Shown here: positions 36,543 through 49,199 of the stretch, piece after piece
Layout: every line of letters starts with the position of its first letter
Numbering within the stretch: the first letter of the stretch is position 1
Assembly (NCBI RefSeq): GCF_000004075.3
Contig: NC_026661.2
Coordinates: 12,242,307-12,306,306, forward strand
Reading direction: 5' to 3'
DNA from: Cucumis sativus
Lineage: Eukaryota > Streptophyta > Magnoliopsida > Cucurbitales > Cucurbitaceae
Length of the DNA stretch: 64,000 nt
Position numbers and translations under genes: made by a program
Notes under the pieces: generated by a model
Databases searched by the model: none
The model's input: the letters and a program-made list of their open reading frames with translations, nothing else
What the model was told of the DNA's origin: nothing

Positions 36543-38439
36543 ATGATTAAGCTTTTTAAAGTGAAGGAAAAGCAGAGAGAGATTGCAGCTAATGCCAATG
36601 GAGTACCTCCTGTCAAGAAGCAAAGTGCTGGAGAATTGCGTCTTCAAAAAGGTAGTTACTTATTTTCATCTTTGATGAAGAACTGTTGACCTTGAAGCCA
36701 ACCGTGAAGCATTGAGTTTTGTCATTCTATGGTTTGTTGATTGTTGATGGGTAGTCATTCTTTTTCTAGAGCTGTTTATGAGAACCTATTTGGTTTGTTC
36801 TTTATATTAGCATTGTAGTCTCCATTGTACTCACTCATGTTCAGATCCGGTTTGTGTTATGAATTGTTTTTTTTTCCTTCCAAATCTGGTATTGCATGGC
36901 CATGAGGACATAGATCATCTTTTGGTACTGTGCCGGTTCCTCTTTTTCCTGGAACTTTATTGCTAAATCACTTATTAGTCTAGAATTAGCTTCTACCAGC
37001 CGAATGAGGTGAGAATATTACCAAGGCAGGGTCATTACCTTGTGACGTAATACAGTCAAAGTTTTGGACTCTAGTCTCTTACTAGCTTCCTCTTGGTTTA
37101 TGTATTGAGGCCAACTGGAATTGCTTTTATAATCTCAGTCTGTGTGGCCTTGAGCGCAAGTTAGCTTTTTTTTTTCTTGTGTTTTCTTTTATTTGCTGAG
37201 TGATGTTTCTTATTCCAATTTCCAGTTATGTATCATAAATATAATATAGCATTAGTTTATTTTCTATTACTATGGTGTTATACAAGTGCTTGTGTATTTT
37301 GATATAATAGCAACTTTAAGTTTTGTTTTTTGTTATGTTTTGTTTTATTTGGTCTTCTGGCTGTACTTGGAGTTCAAGGAGTTTTTACTTTTAATTGTAG
37401 ATATCAGTGAATTGAACCTACCAAAAACGTGTAATATATCATTTCCTAATGGCAAGGATGACTTGATGAACTTTGAGGTCACTATTCATCCTGATGAAGG
37501 ATATTATCTGTAAGTAGTCTCTTGTAGATATTGTTTTTCAGTTTAGTTGTAACATATCTGCTTCTCAAGTGGAAATGCATGTGTAAGACATTACAGTTCC
37601 CGAATCTCAAACATACATGATGCATCTTATTATCATTTGAAAAACACTGGGAGCTGAAGATATATGCATGGATGCCATATCATTTCTATCAATGAGGTCT
37701 CAATGGAATTTTAGATTGGACTCAATTCATCTGTCTATAAACTGTGAATTTAAGCACTGCTTTTTTCATGATGTAATCATCATTTATTGGTAAAGATGTT
37801 TGTTCGTCCCAGCTGTTTCTAGGTTGTTAACTTAAGAATCCTTCGTTTTCTTGTTAACAGAGGCGGTACGTTTCTCTTCTCTTTCCAAGTTTCCCCTGTC
37901 TACCCTCACGAGCCACCAAAAGTGAAGTGCAAGACCAAGGTAACGATCCTGACCTTGTCGACTAATTTGTTTGTTGAAAATAGCTTAACACATTTGGCTT
38001 GCAGGTGTATCATCCTAATATTGACTTGGAAGGAAATGTTTGTCTCAATATTTTAAGAGAGGACTGGAAGCCCGTTCTGAATATCAACACTATAATATAC
38101 GGATTGTTTCATCTTTTCACGGTATTTAATGATTGTACCATTGTCTAGCTTACTACAAACATTTTCTCATACTCCAATGACTCATTTCAAAGACCTTTAA
38201 CACAATGGAATGTTTGCATAAATTCTAGATAGAGTTGAAAGCTCAAAGTTACTAGTTTGTAGGGTTCTCTTAATTACAATATATATTTTCCATTCTTGCA
38301 GCAACCAAATCATGAAGACCCCCTGAACCACGATGCTGCAGCTGTTTTAAGGGATAACCCGAAGATGTTTGAATTCAACGTGAGAAGAGCCATGGCTGGG
38401 GGTTATGTGGGACAAACTTACTTCACACGTTGCATGTAA
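36543..38439 (+). CDS. RCE1: NEDD8/RUB-conjugating enzyme E2 (UBC12, RCE1-like)
   Basis: This E2 accepts RUB/NEDD8 from the ECR1-AXR1 E1 and passes it to cullins, which activates CRL ubiquitin ligases. Five exons: 36543-36651, 37401-37509, 37861-37939, 38005-38121, 38302-38439. They total 552 nt and encode 183 residues, the length of plant RCE1. All introns are GT-AG and in phase. The N-terminus [13 protein letters not shown] is the UBC12-specific extension that docks on the E1. The UBC fold follows, with HPN at 102-104 and catalytic Cys112 in the context [13 protein letters not shown], which is diagnostic for UBC12. A GGT after YYL replaces the SGN or SGK seen in relatives, a minor change. 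The gene converges on the DeSI-like gene downstream. Confidence 0.95.
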
Positions 38440-39683
38440 GATTCTACATGAATTGTAAAGCAACTGATACATTATTTGAAGCATGGGCTCTGCGAGGTCG
38501 TTGAACTTCTCTGGTATGTTAATGTCTAATGTGTTGAGGACTGTCTGATCACCGACGCAACACAAAGTCCTTTGTGATGGAGGTAGAACTTTGTTGTGTG
38601 TTTGAAGTATTGGTTTCAAATGGACGTTGGGACTGGTAACTGAAACTCTTATCTGTGTATGTATTTTCCTCTAATTTATCTTGAAAAGACAGGTCGCTCT
38701 TTTGCTATCAGTTGAAAGTACAAGGTATGTTTTTGGAGCCTCCCTTCTTTTCTTTTATCAGAGTCTATTACCTACTATGGATGTAAATTTACTGAATTGT
38801 TGGATCACAATGATTTATTTCCTTTTATATATTTCAACTTTGTAAAATTCTCTGTTAGTTTCACATTTTGTTATCATCACAAGATTGGAAAGTTCAATCA
38901 TTTTTTTCTTTACTTGCTCAGACCCTTTATCTCAATGGCCATTCTGATTGTGTTGCTTCAATGATTGTGTTATTGAAAAGCTTTTTGGGCCAAGTGACAG
39001 AAACCCCAATGAGCAATTTAGTTAAGTGGTAGGTAACATGGCTATCAGATCCTAGAGAGAGAACATATTTTCTAATGGATATAATAATGAGAATTGAGAA
39101 CAATTTAAAATATTTGCAATTTATATTTCCATGATAGTTTTTCAAGAATTCTAATAATTTTTCTGATAATAGTTTTTGTTTTCTGCTTTCTAAATGAGGG
39201 ACGATATGTATAAAGTCAATTTCACTGTGATCAGTGGAAATTAATATTTGCAAATTCTCTATTTTGGCTACTTTGTTTCTCTCAACAATGATTCCACTCT
39301 ATTAAAATAATACTCGAGAAGTATTTTCAATGGTACAATGTCTGTTGATATAGCATTATATGCCCAAATTTCAACATTGAACTGTGGTAAAAGTAGAAAT
39401 GAAACTAACGTAAAACAGAGGAAGCATATAAACTAAGCTACCTAAATTGATTCATCCTTTCCCCCCAAAAAAACTATATAACAAAACCATAAAAGGCTAA
39501 ATATACAAGAAAAAAATAACTATGCAATCTGCTTGACTTCCTATGAACTGCTATGGTGCTATCGCATGCACAATGAATATCTCTAAACTTAACATATAAA
39601 TCAACAGAATCTTCTTTTCTGCCAGAAGTGAATTCTCTCACCTGGATTAAAAATGGCAGCAAAGTAGTAAAGATGAGTGTTTG
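38440..39683. other. Intergenic: 3' ends of two convergent genes
   Basis: Holds the 3' UTR of the NEDD8 E2 gene (from 38440) and of the DeSI-like gene (from 39683 downward). Minus-strand open frames at 38347-38619 and 38927-39253 have no domain and are not supported as genes. Confidence 0.5.
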
Positions 39684-41534
39684 TCACCCTTCCTTCATTG
39701 ACCGACTTCTCGACCCTTTCATCTCCCATGGTGGCAGGCAACCTTTATAATGCGAGTGAAGAAACAATGAAGAAATTGAAACTTCTCGTTGATGCATTGA
39801 TATTGACGTGAAGCAGCCAAAACTACTTCGTAATTGCTTCTTCTCACTCTCGTATCCTTGAAAATTTGAGTCATTTGGAACACTCGAAGTCTTGAGGGCC
39901 TTGGGGAGCATGCAATTACATAAATATCCTACAACAAAAATGTAGGGAGTGATTTGGGGGCGTATTGATGATAACTATGAGAAGAGAATGAAAGCCTATG
40001 AATGCAACATATTATCTTGGAAGAAAATATAAATCTTATACATACAGTTTAGGAGTCTTTAGAAAGTAGAAAACTTGATGTTTATACATCTATTGGGTTA
40101 CCTATTCTTGCAAGCCGATTCACCCATTTTGGTATGTGTTTCCCGGTTAACTTATAGCAAATATCCTCACAAAAATGGTTGCAATTTTTTACAATCAAGT
40201 GATACGTGTCACCATTGTAGTTTGCAGAATTGCGCTCCATGAACTCTCGAAATTGAATAGGATCCAAGCAAGTTGTACCCATGAAAATCGACTTTCTAAA
40301 CTTAAACCCGGGGCAGCGTCGAGGTTCAACCTCGAAGACACCACTTGTTGGATAGTCATGGGCTCCGAAGGCATATTCCACACCATGAACTGTAAGTGAA
40401 TTAAATGGAAATTAGAAATAACAATCATCGTCATGAAATATTCAGTTAAAAGAATGCATCACCCTGTCTAAATACTTCCTTGAATGAAGGTAAAGGCAGC
40501 TTGAGTCAGTAAAACGCAAAAGAGGTAGTTTTCCTACTATAAACTCGGTAATCTTGGACTCAATTTTTCATTTTGAAACAATGTTTTAAGACACTTTTAT
40601 TTAAATAAGGAACAGATGATTATATCCACGAGAACAAAAGAAGACAACTTAAGCGCAAGGGTCAGGGAGACCTTCCCCCAGAAGAAACACAAGTGAATAA
40701 GGACCTTCCATTTGTTAAAAATAGAAAGATTATAATTACGAAAGTGTTTGACGTAGTTGTGTACGATGATGCTGAACCACAGTCCAAAAAGAATCAAAAT
40801 TATCTTTAAAAATTCTACTATTTCTTTCGTTCCAAATATACAACAAAAGAGCTCTAGTTCTAGTGGTGCATTCTCCAAAGGATATTTCATTTCGGACCAG
40901 AAGCTTTACTTGGGAGGAAATAGTCCAAATAAAAGTTTCTAAACAAGAGTAACCACCCTGCCATTGCAAAATCAAAATGCAAAAAAAGGCAGAACCATTT
41001 TTGTGTATCTCAATTGCATTTTCCTTCCCCTTTTAGATAAGACATGTAAATGGCAAATAAATCTTTTGTTCTAGTGTCCATGGTCCTGTTTCCAAAACCC
41101 TTTTCATTCTTCCATACCTTGAATTTATTCGACAAGCTTATCGATGTTATATGGGTGATTATTTTCAATTTAACAGATACGAGCACAAAAAGAGATTGCA
41201 ACTTCAAGATGCCTATTCTCCACAATGCATGCAGACGGAAATTACCATTTGTTCGTAGCAAATTTTAGTTAGCATCATCCTCACCCAAAAACAATGCATG
41301 CTACAAGAAACAAGCCAACAAACCTTGAATCCCAGAATGAAATATGCCAACACCTGCCCAGTAAACGCAGCCATTTACTGTTGTCAAGTCATACACATTG
41401 AGATATACTGGAGTGTTGCCCGGACCATATCTTGATCCCTTTGCTCTTGAAAAGATGCAAAAGTGAGAACCCGATTCGCTTCTCAAATGGAGAGGTATGA
41501 TAGAGTTCCATCCCTTCTCTGATATATACTTCAT
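39684..41534 (-). CDS. PPPDE/DeSI-like cysteine peptidase
   Basis: A PPPDE-domain protein related to Arabidopsis At4g17486 and At5g47310 (DeSI-like). The animal relatives remove SUMO or ubiquitin; the plant substrates are uncertain. Coding exons 41534-41324, 40389-40102 and 39928-39684 total 744 nt (247 residues) with GT-AG introns in phase. The domain starts at TPVYLNVYDL (41-50). Catalytic His66 is in IFHSG and catalytic Cys140 in KNCNHFC; VHGVEYAFGAH and IPKWVNRLARIG are hallmark segments. I chose ATG 41534 (MKYISEKGWNS), because family members with this extended N-terminus start the same way; an upstream ATG at 41564 would add ten residues. A non-coding first exon probably ends near 42633. 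Intron 2 carries a LINE fragment. Confidence 0.9.
40597..40975 (-). mobile_element. LINE (zf-RVT tail) fragment inside an intron
   Basis: Within the intron 41323-40390 of the DeSI-like gene, the minus strand encodes TRALLLYIWNERNSRIFKDN followed by FDSFWTVVQHH. This resembles the C-terminal tail of plant non-LTR retrotransposon reverse transcriptases (W-x2-WxERNxRxFxDK). Stops and a frame change follow. It has the same orientation as the host gene. A dead fragment, presumably removed by splicing. Confidence 0.6.
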
Positions 41535-42632
41535 GTTTTGGGGCGAAATGAGGAGAACATTCACATAGTTTCGACCTGCAGAACAATTACCAAAACATTT
41601 ATGGACGTTGATGAAAACAACGAAAAGAGATCAGCAACCATTATTCTTTTGTATAACTTATTGTTGAAACCTGAGGATCAAACAAGAGCAATATGAAACT
41701 TATCATTAGGATTTCAATCTGCATCCCTATTTCTAAGATAATTTAAAAGTGTAATCACTCAGCTTTGGCACCTTCTTTCTCATCATTAAAGCTTATGAGA
41801 TTGTTTTAAAAAAAAATTGAGATCTATGGTTTTTCAAGAATACAAACTAAACTCAAGCCATTGACAGTACACTGATCTCATTGGGATCATTAACAATGTG
41901 TTTAGTAACATATCATAATGCTGCAAAATGATCACATACGCACCTTGTATGCTAGACTCGATAGATTAAGATATCAAATGGGAAGATTATTCAATAAAGA
42001 TTGCTACAATGTGACTGCCACACCCAAAAATAGTAGTAAAAACTCGAGTGTGTAGCACGATGCCGTTTATCTTTAATATATAGAGGTGGGGTACGCGTGA
42101 TTGGTGCCCAATAGTTCCTAATTCGAGAACCATTGGTTCACATATATCCACAACGTGCATTTAAACGGGCAATCTACTTACTAGATAATAATCAAACATA
42201 TTGTAAGAATCTCTACAGTCCTTTTTGTCCATGTACCAGTAGAAGATTCAGCAGCTACAGCGGCCCCTTTTTCTCTTTGAAGAAAAAAATTAGAACTACA
42301 ACACTGTCAATACATAACTACAACAGAATACCTTTTTTTCTCTCATTTGGACAAGCAAAGACTAAAGTATAAACAATTAAAAGGGGAAAAAAAACCCAAT
42401 ACTCATAGCTGATGCATCCAAATGCAACTTAAAATAGACAACAATGCCTAGATAAGAACAAAACATCTTTTTTTTGAAGTACAAGACAAGTGGTTGATTT
42501 AAACCACGAAATTCTTAATAAAAAAAAAAAACACATATGGTATGTGGGGTGAGCTAAAAACATCCCAGGAATGGTCAAACAACAAACAACCAAAAAACGA
42601 AACCTATTATTACAGAGAAGTGAAATCAAACC

Positions 42633-42760
42633 TTGGAAAAGAGGGAAGTCGGTTTCCGGTGACCGGAAGTGGGGGAGAGAGAGAGAGAGGGAGAGAGGTT
42701 GGTGTCAATAAATGAAAGAAGAATATTGGGGAATTTGGGGGTTTTCCTCAATCAATGGAC
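42633..42760 (-). other. Probable non-coding first exon of the DeSI-like gene
   Basis: On the minus strand a CT-rich leader with (CT)n ends TTTTCCAAG, followed by a GT donor at 42632. The matching acceptor TCTGCAG lies just before 41575, which leaves 40 leader bases before ATG 41534. The 5' limit is a guess. The open frame 42748-43074 just upstream has no protein-like feature. Confidence 0.45.
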
Positions 42761-43079
42761 CGTTTAGAGATGGATTGAGAGAGACGCATAAGCCTTTTCA
42801 ATATTCTTTCCTTCAGAAAAAAGATGGGGTTTGCATTTTGGTAAAGAAAATGCATAAGTATAAATGGAGGTAGAAGACAGAGTCCATTTGTCTTTCCGGC
42901 CAGAAAGGTGAAAAAGAAGGAGAAGAGAAGAGAGAAGAATGAGAAATGAGTTTGGCTTAAGAGTGTGAAATGAGGAAAAAGAGGTGAAGAGAAAAGCAAA
43001 GGAAAGAATGTCTGAGAAAATGGGAGGTAATTAAAAGATGGAACCTTTGAAAGGAAACTCTGTCGCTCTTCCATTTCAC

Positions 43080-44178
43080 AGTTTGACTGTCTTACCTTTT
43101 TAAAGTTAATTTCATCAATTTTCCATTTCCCCTTTTCCCTTTTCCATTTCTTTCTTCCTATTATTCAAACCCAACCTATCCCTCAAAATTTGAGTTTGCT
43201 TGTGGGCTTATCTATTCATTTTCTCAAACTAAATAAACAAAATAAAGTATGGTAAAAAAAAGTGAGAAGATGGTTGTTGGACAAACATTAGTTGATATAG
43301 GTCCCACTAAAACCTTTTATTTCATTGGATTCTATAGTATGGAAAAGCTATTAACCAATACTACTTCTAGTTCTACAACAGCTCTCTTATCTTCAATTAT
43401 TTCATTAAATAAAACTTCCAAAATCTCTCTCTCCATTAAACACATTCATTCGTAAAAAATAAGTAGACAAACCCTTTCGATCAAGGTTTTATTACCAACT
43501 TACGTTTAACTAATCAAAGCATGTGCTTACAATCATGCAATCAATTTGAAACACGTTTAAGCACAACTAATTCACCAAAATATTATTGGCCATCAATACC
43601 ATTTCAAAACATTCATTCAGCGCAATATTTACTATTTGTTATAATTTATACTATTATTTATCCTTTTTTTCTATTTTTTTTTCGAACTAAATAGTTTACA
43701 CTTCAAACACATTATTACCATCCGAACTAAAATAATCTACGTCAACTCGGATTATAATATTTTCTCACTTTGTAAGAATTTTAATATGTTAAATGAGTGG
43801 GCGTGCAAGAAAAGAAATTCATACAACCAAAACCAATTGAGGCAGAGGAAGTGCAAGCCATAATAGTCTAACATCCATTGTTCATTTTGTGGCCAAAACT
43901 AAGAAATTTTTTTAAAGATACAAAAGTTACAACCAAGAAGGCCTCTTCTTTCTTGAGTAATCTTTTCCTTTTTCCTTCTTTTATAAAATAAAGCAGTACA
44001 AAAAATCATGTGGAAGACAACAATAATCACTGTGATTTGAAAAGAGTAGGATCCTCTCAAGCCTCAATTGACCTGAAGGTTTGTTAGACCATCCAACTTT
44101 GTTGTTTTTTGAGCCAATGTTTTGTCCATGTAAAATCCTATGATCTGCAAAAGCATGCAAAAGCATAAATTAAGAATT
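43080..44178. other. Intergenic DNA, no gene seen
   Basis: Lies between the DeSI-like gene's 5' end and the 3' end of the arabinosyltransferase gene. A plus-strand open frame at 43249-43455 has no domain. Confidence 0.5.
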
Positions 44179-46126
44179 TTACCAATCTGAACCATCAGGG
44201 AAAGGATTCAGTGCATCCTGCTTTCCATTGACGTAGAAGTCGACCACGGCCTTCATTCGAGGAAACTTATCAGGATGGTAATTCACATGAATAATGACTG
44301 GCTTCAACTTTTTCAGATTATCATCCTTCCTTACAGTCTTGAATAGAACTTTGCTATTCATAAAAAGATAGAAATCCATAGTTCTCCTAGACGCGTTAAG
44401 CCCCTCGTAGTTTGAATGCGAAGGGAAAAACAGTTCCTCGTTGAAAACAGCTTGGTCCCAGGAGTTTCGTTCTCGAGAAAGTCGGTTAGCCACACGATCT
44501 AAAAGCTCAATTGCAGGAATAGTTGGTCTAATATAGAAGAAGCCAGAGTTATAAACCCAGATACGCATCGTGTGTGCAAATCGAGCCCAACCCATTGCAG
44601 GTTCCTCAAAGACATCGTTGTATCCATAAGCAGTAACATTGTCATGGCCATCAGTCATTGATTCAACATCTGAGTCGCGATAAAGATGATTGAAAGGATT
44701 TTGCAAGTAAACAATGTCTACATCAGATAGTAAAACAGCATATCCCAACTGCAGAAACTCCCTCAAGATGCGAAATTTTGTCCCCGAGACAGCATGGTTC
44801 CCTCCTGTTCTTCCAATGGAATCAACTTTTTCATCAGGGTCTCTCATATACACTGGAACATCATTTTTTTTGCAGAATTGAACTATTTCATCGTCCAAAG
44901 CAACCACAAGATAATTAGGAATGCCTGCTTTCTTGATGCTAGTGAACCATAATTCTAGCATTGCCTTCACATTTGAATTGGCTACTGCAACTATAAGCTC
45001 TCTATCAATAGCAACTTTCTCCAATATATTTGCTAATCTTGGATTGACAGACTCATCGGGAATAACAGGTGGATTTGTTCTTAAACCTTTTACGGTACCG
45101 AAAGGCCCGGCTTTTGACTGTTTACCTAGAGAAAGAACTTGCTTCTCTGCATGATCTTTACCTTGCTCCGCCAACTTGAGCTTTTCAGTTAGTTCCCTAA
45201 TCTGTTTTTCCAGCTGAGCATTCTTCTCCGATGCAGATATAAACTCAGATTTTAACATGTCAATTCGTTCAGATGAATCGCACGAACTAGAATCAGTCTA
45301 GTGGATAAACATGTTACAAAATTACTATCAGACCATCAATACTGGCTATACTTCTACAACATACTCATGGAATCAGAAGGCAAAAGCATGGATGAACAAA
45401 ATTTATAGCATCTATCATATGAAGTCACAGTTATGCACACCAGAGATGTATGAAGACTTATGTTAATCCATTCAGATAATCTGGCTATCATCCCAAATGA
45501 TTAACTAAACGAAATTTTAGCATATGATGGAGAACCAACTAATGCACATTAATTACTGACTTGAACATTCGAATCACCACCAGTTTTTTAAAGGACGACA
45601 TTCTCTCAAAAAAAGAAAAAGACGCACGGAAATAAATTCGTCGGGTAACCAACCAAAATATTAATGGGATTAGAATGCACAGTATTCGAACACCTAAACT
45701 CAGTTCTTAAGTTATTGTAGGTAGTCTGAAACTTGCAACATTAATCCACCCCATCTCCAAATCAAATGAAATTACCAGAAGTTTAATCTACGCATTCAAA
45801 GCATGCAGTTTCACCATTTCCGAACCAAAGAAATAAGCACACATATAGATTCAACAAGAGGCACAAATCGAGATGGGTAATGAAGGAAAGGGGAAAAAAG
45901 CCAAAAAGCAGAAAACAGGGCAGGTGTAAACAAAAACCTGGGCTATGAATTTCACGGAACGAGAATCACGAATTGATAGAGAGCTCGATTTGAAGATCCC
46001 ACCAGGGAAGAAGAAGGCAAAAACGAATCCAATAAGGACGCCAATAAATATGGCAGTCCCAATCTTGGATTTGGTGGATCCTTGCGAGGAGTTCCTCATC
46101 AACGGCCCGTCTCTACGGCCATTCAT
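44179..46126 (-). CDS. Arabinosyltransferase RRA1/2/3-like (GT77)
   Basis: A Golgi type II membrane glycosyltransferase of the Reduced Residual Arabinose family. It adds the second arabinofuranose to hydroxyproline-linked arabinans of extensins and related peptides. Two exons, 46126-45938 and 45297-44179, with a 640-base GT-AG intron in phase 0, give 435 residues, as in Arabidopsis RRA1-3. A short basic cytosolic tail is followed by a membrane anchor at about 21-41. A coiled-coil stem ([20 protein letters not shown]) covers about 85-117. The catalytic domain begins around [16 protein letters not shown]. The metal-binding DxD is Asp255-Val-Asp257 in [34 protein letters not shown] and [10 protein letters not shown] are conserved family blocks. 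The C-terminus [13 protein letters not shown] also fits. The start is the first ATG before the anchor. Confidence 0.93.
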
Positions 46127-46199
46127 GGCTTCCCGTTCAGCACAAACCGAAAGTTTCAGAGGGACCCAGAAGGGTGAAAATGACAATTACCCTTAAGAT

Positions 46200-46980
46200 G
46201 ATATCTTTTGAGACTTTACAGAGCACCCGAATGTAAGGGAGTGTGGAGAAGAAAAAAGCAGCAGATGGATGGTATGAAATTTGAGGCAATCTGGGGGTTC
46301 ATAGAACTCAAAGTCTGCTTCTTCTTCGACAGAGTTGACTTGGTTGAGGGAAGCACGGAGGCAGGTAAAGATTCATAGATTAGCATCGATTATGGGTTAA
46401 TTATTGATGAAAAGGGTAATAGGATCACAAGCTGTGGAATTTTCCATCTGGGTGGCAGTAATATACAAATCCAGTATTTAAAGTTAAGATTTTTGTTCCA
46501 ATTTCCATTTCCATTTATGTATCTTCTTTTAGTAATAGTTTAAATTGGATTCAAACACATTAATTGAGCTAAGTTTTATTCTCATTCTATCAAACAATTA
46601 ATTTCCATCAGACAAGTTTTTTACGTGCTACACACCTTAATTAATTGAGCTCATTTTCTTTCCATTCTATCAAAATAATTCACTTTTTTTTCATGTAAAT
46701 TATTACATAAATATGAACTAAAGAAAACACAACATCCAACTCAAGATTTTTTTTCTTTAATATAGGCAATAAAAAATCAGAGAGAGCTTTACCTTTGTTT
46801 GAAACAGATAACCATTCAATATATTTGTTTCACATAGTTTTACTTTTCAAAATCCAACAAATCCATCAAACAAGAGTTCTTTTAATACCGGATAAAAGTG
46901 TAAGATTTTTTATGTTTGAGAGATGAACAAACATAAATCGAGTTGGCTGAATTGACACGAAATGAACCATATCGTTTCGA
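46200..46980. other. 5' flank of the arabinosyltransferase gene and intergenic DNA
   Basis: The first 200 bases are GC-richer and likely contain the leader and promoter of the RRA-like gene. The rest is AT-rich without features. Confidence 0.4.
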
Positions 46981-47013
46981 TCAACCCAATCCAAAAAATT
47001 TGGATTGGGTTGA
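46981..47013. repeat. Perfect 15-base inverted repeat
   Basis: TCAACCCAATCCAAA and its exact reverse complement are separated by three bases. The sequence type matches the GGGTTGG repeat at 22.05-22.19 kb. It lies about 140 bases before the copia element. Confidence 0.85.
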
Positions 47014-47151
47014 CGGGTTGGTTTTTTTAGACAACTTTTCATATTGTTTTTCAATATCCAAGGTGAACAAATTGTCATTACAATACATACATATTAATAG
47101 TTAAAAGTGTGGTTAGAAAATATACATTACAGAGGGCAATAGCATGGAAAT

Positions 47152-47368
47152 TATTAGAATATTTATGGAAAGATTATGAGAATATTTTTCCTTATTTCTA
47201 AAACTTTTACTTTTTTATTTCCTTGTATATTCTATTTATTCCCTTGTACCTATTGTATTATTCATTAGAAAATAATAGCAAACAATCGTGGTTTTTCTCC
47301 TGGTACTCGGGTGTCCACGATAATCGGTGTGTGCTAAATCAGTGTGCACTTTGTCTTTCCTTTCAATA
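47152..47368 (+). repeat. 5' LTR of the copia element
   Basis: Aligns with the 3' LTR through AATATTTATGGAAAGATTAT, CCTTGTATATTCTATTTATT and AACAATCGTGGTTT. The first dinucleotide is TA, probably from TG. It carries an extra copy of a GTGTGC-containing segment near its end. Confidence 0.85.
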
Positions 47369-47863
47369 TGGTATCATAACCCTAGAAAACAAAACCAGTT
47401 ATGGAAATCACACAGAGGAAACAACCGCTAGTTTTAGTGTCGTCGTTGATGCTCGGATCAATGCTGCCATGGACGAATGGCTCCGTCGCCTTTAAAAAAT
47501 GTCGGAAAACATAATTCAGACAAATATTCTCGTTGTCCACGCCACCAGAACCCGCCCACACGCCGCCCACTTGTTGCTATCGGAAGTTCATGCGCCTTCG
47601 CCGGAGCTACATGCACTGGTCCATCCTGTTCAGACGCCGTCGACCAACCCAACTGTGCCACCCTCATCTTCATCCACTGCCTGTAGTGTTCCCCACGTGT
47701 TGATTTGTGTTCTGCCACCTAATTCTGACCAGTGATCACCGCTTCTGTAGCCAAATTTGTATGCCCTGCCACCCAATGACCTTAGTTATTATCGTGATGA
47801 TAAGAATCCTCAAATTCACTCAACATTTGAGGCTGGTGAATTTTCCGCACATTCCCCCCTATC

Positions 47864-48622
47864 GTGGAAGCTTGCTATCTTTTATCTTCCTATTTTACCA
47901 CTTTTGAAAAAGAGCTTATGTTGTGGCATTTTCGCTTAGGCCATCCCAACTTTAAAGATATGAAATACCTATTTTCTCATCTTCTCTCCAAAGTTGATGT
48001 TTCTTCCTTATCTTGTGAATGCATACAAACTAAACAACACCGAGTCTTGTTTCCTTCGCAACCCTATAAGCCACCCAACCTTTTACTCTTGTCCATAGTG
48101 ATGTCTGGGGACCATCCAGGGTCACTACCTCCTTTGAAAAATGATGGCTTGTGACCTTTATTGAAGACCATACTCATCTTACTTGGGTTTTCTTGATCTC
48201 CGACAAATCTGAAGTTACCTTCACATTTCGGGACTTCTATCTCACCATAGAAACGCAATTCAATACAAAGATTGCAATCCTACAAAGTGATAATGATCGT
48301 GAGTTTCAAAACCACTTTCTTAACGAGTTCTTCTCATCTAAAGGAATTGTTCACCAAAGTTCATGTGGTTACATGCCCAACAAAATGGGTTGTAGAACGA
48401 AAAAATCGTCACCTTTTGGAAGTTGCTCGTTCCCTTATGTTGTCCACTTCTCTTCCTTCCTATCTTTGGGGTGATGTCATTCTTACTGTCGCTCATCTCA
48501 TAAATCACATGCCTTATCGTGTCCTTCACTTCCAGACATCGTTAGATTGCCTCAAAGAATCCTATCCCTCCACTCGTCTCATCCCTAATGTTTCCCTTCG
48601 GGTGTTCGGCTGCACTACCTAA
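47864..48622 (+). pseudogene. copia integrase remnant
   Basis: A GAG-pre-integrase motif LWHFRLGHPNFKDMKYLF with downstream CxxxC-like residues is followed by the integrase core, VTFIEDHTHLTWVFLISDKS, ILQSDNDREFQN and then VVERKNRHLLEVARSLM. The reading frame shifts between 48151 and 48474, so no intact protein is possible. Confidence 0.8.
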
Positions 48623-49199
48623 TACCTATGTTCATAGCCATGGTCATAACCAAACTAAAGTTACCCTTAAAGCTCAAGCTTGTGTGTTTGTTGGATATCC
48701 TCTGCACCAATGAGACTATAAATGCTTTCATCCATCTTCACGTTAGTACTTTGTTACCATGGATGTCGAATATCATCATTTTTTTCCCGTTAGCCTACTT
48801 TAGGGGGAGAATGTGAGTGAAGAGTCTAACTATATACTTCCCTTAGAGTCTTCTTATCATACTGTGGTTACCTTACCTGACCTTAGCGCTCACAGTATAG
48901 TCCTAACAACAAATCAAGTTCCTTGAAAAACCTACTATAGGAGGACTCTTAGAAAGGAAGTTGAGTCTCTTGTTGTTCAAATAGCTCCAATGCAGAATTT
49001 TGAACTAATAAGAGATCAAGGTATGATTGAATCAATTAATTCACATAGTAATAACATAACATGTGAGAATGACAGGTCTGAGACAACTATTCTGAAAGAT
49101 GTGGGTGAGCATACTGAAAAATAGTAGCAAGTATGATTCATCTTCTGATCTTCCTATTGCACTGAGGAAAGGTACAAGGTCTTGCACAAAGCCTTGATT

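Noticed and set aside
42748..43074. Minus-strand 108-codon frame upstream of the DeSI-like gene
   Set aside because: Low-complexity Phe/Leu/Ser product of a CT-rich promoter or leader region, with no conserved features.
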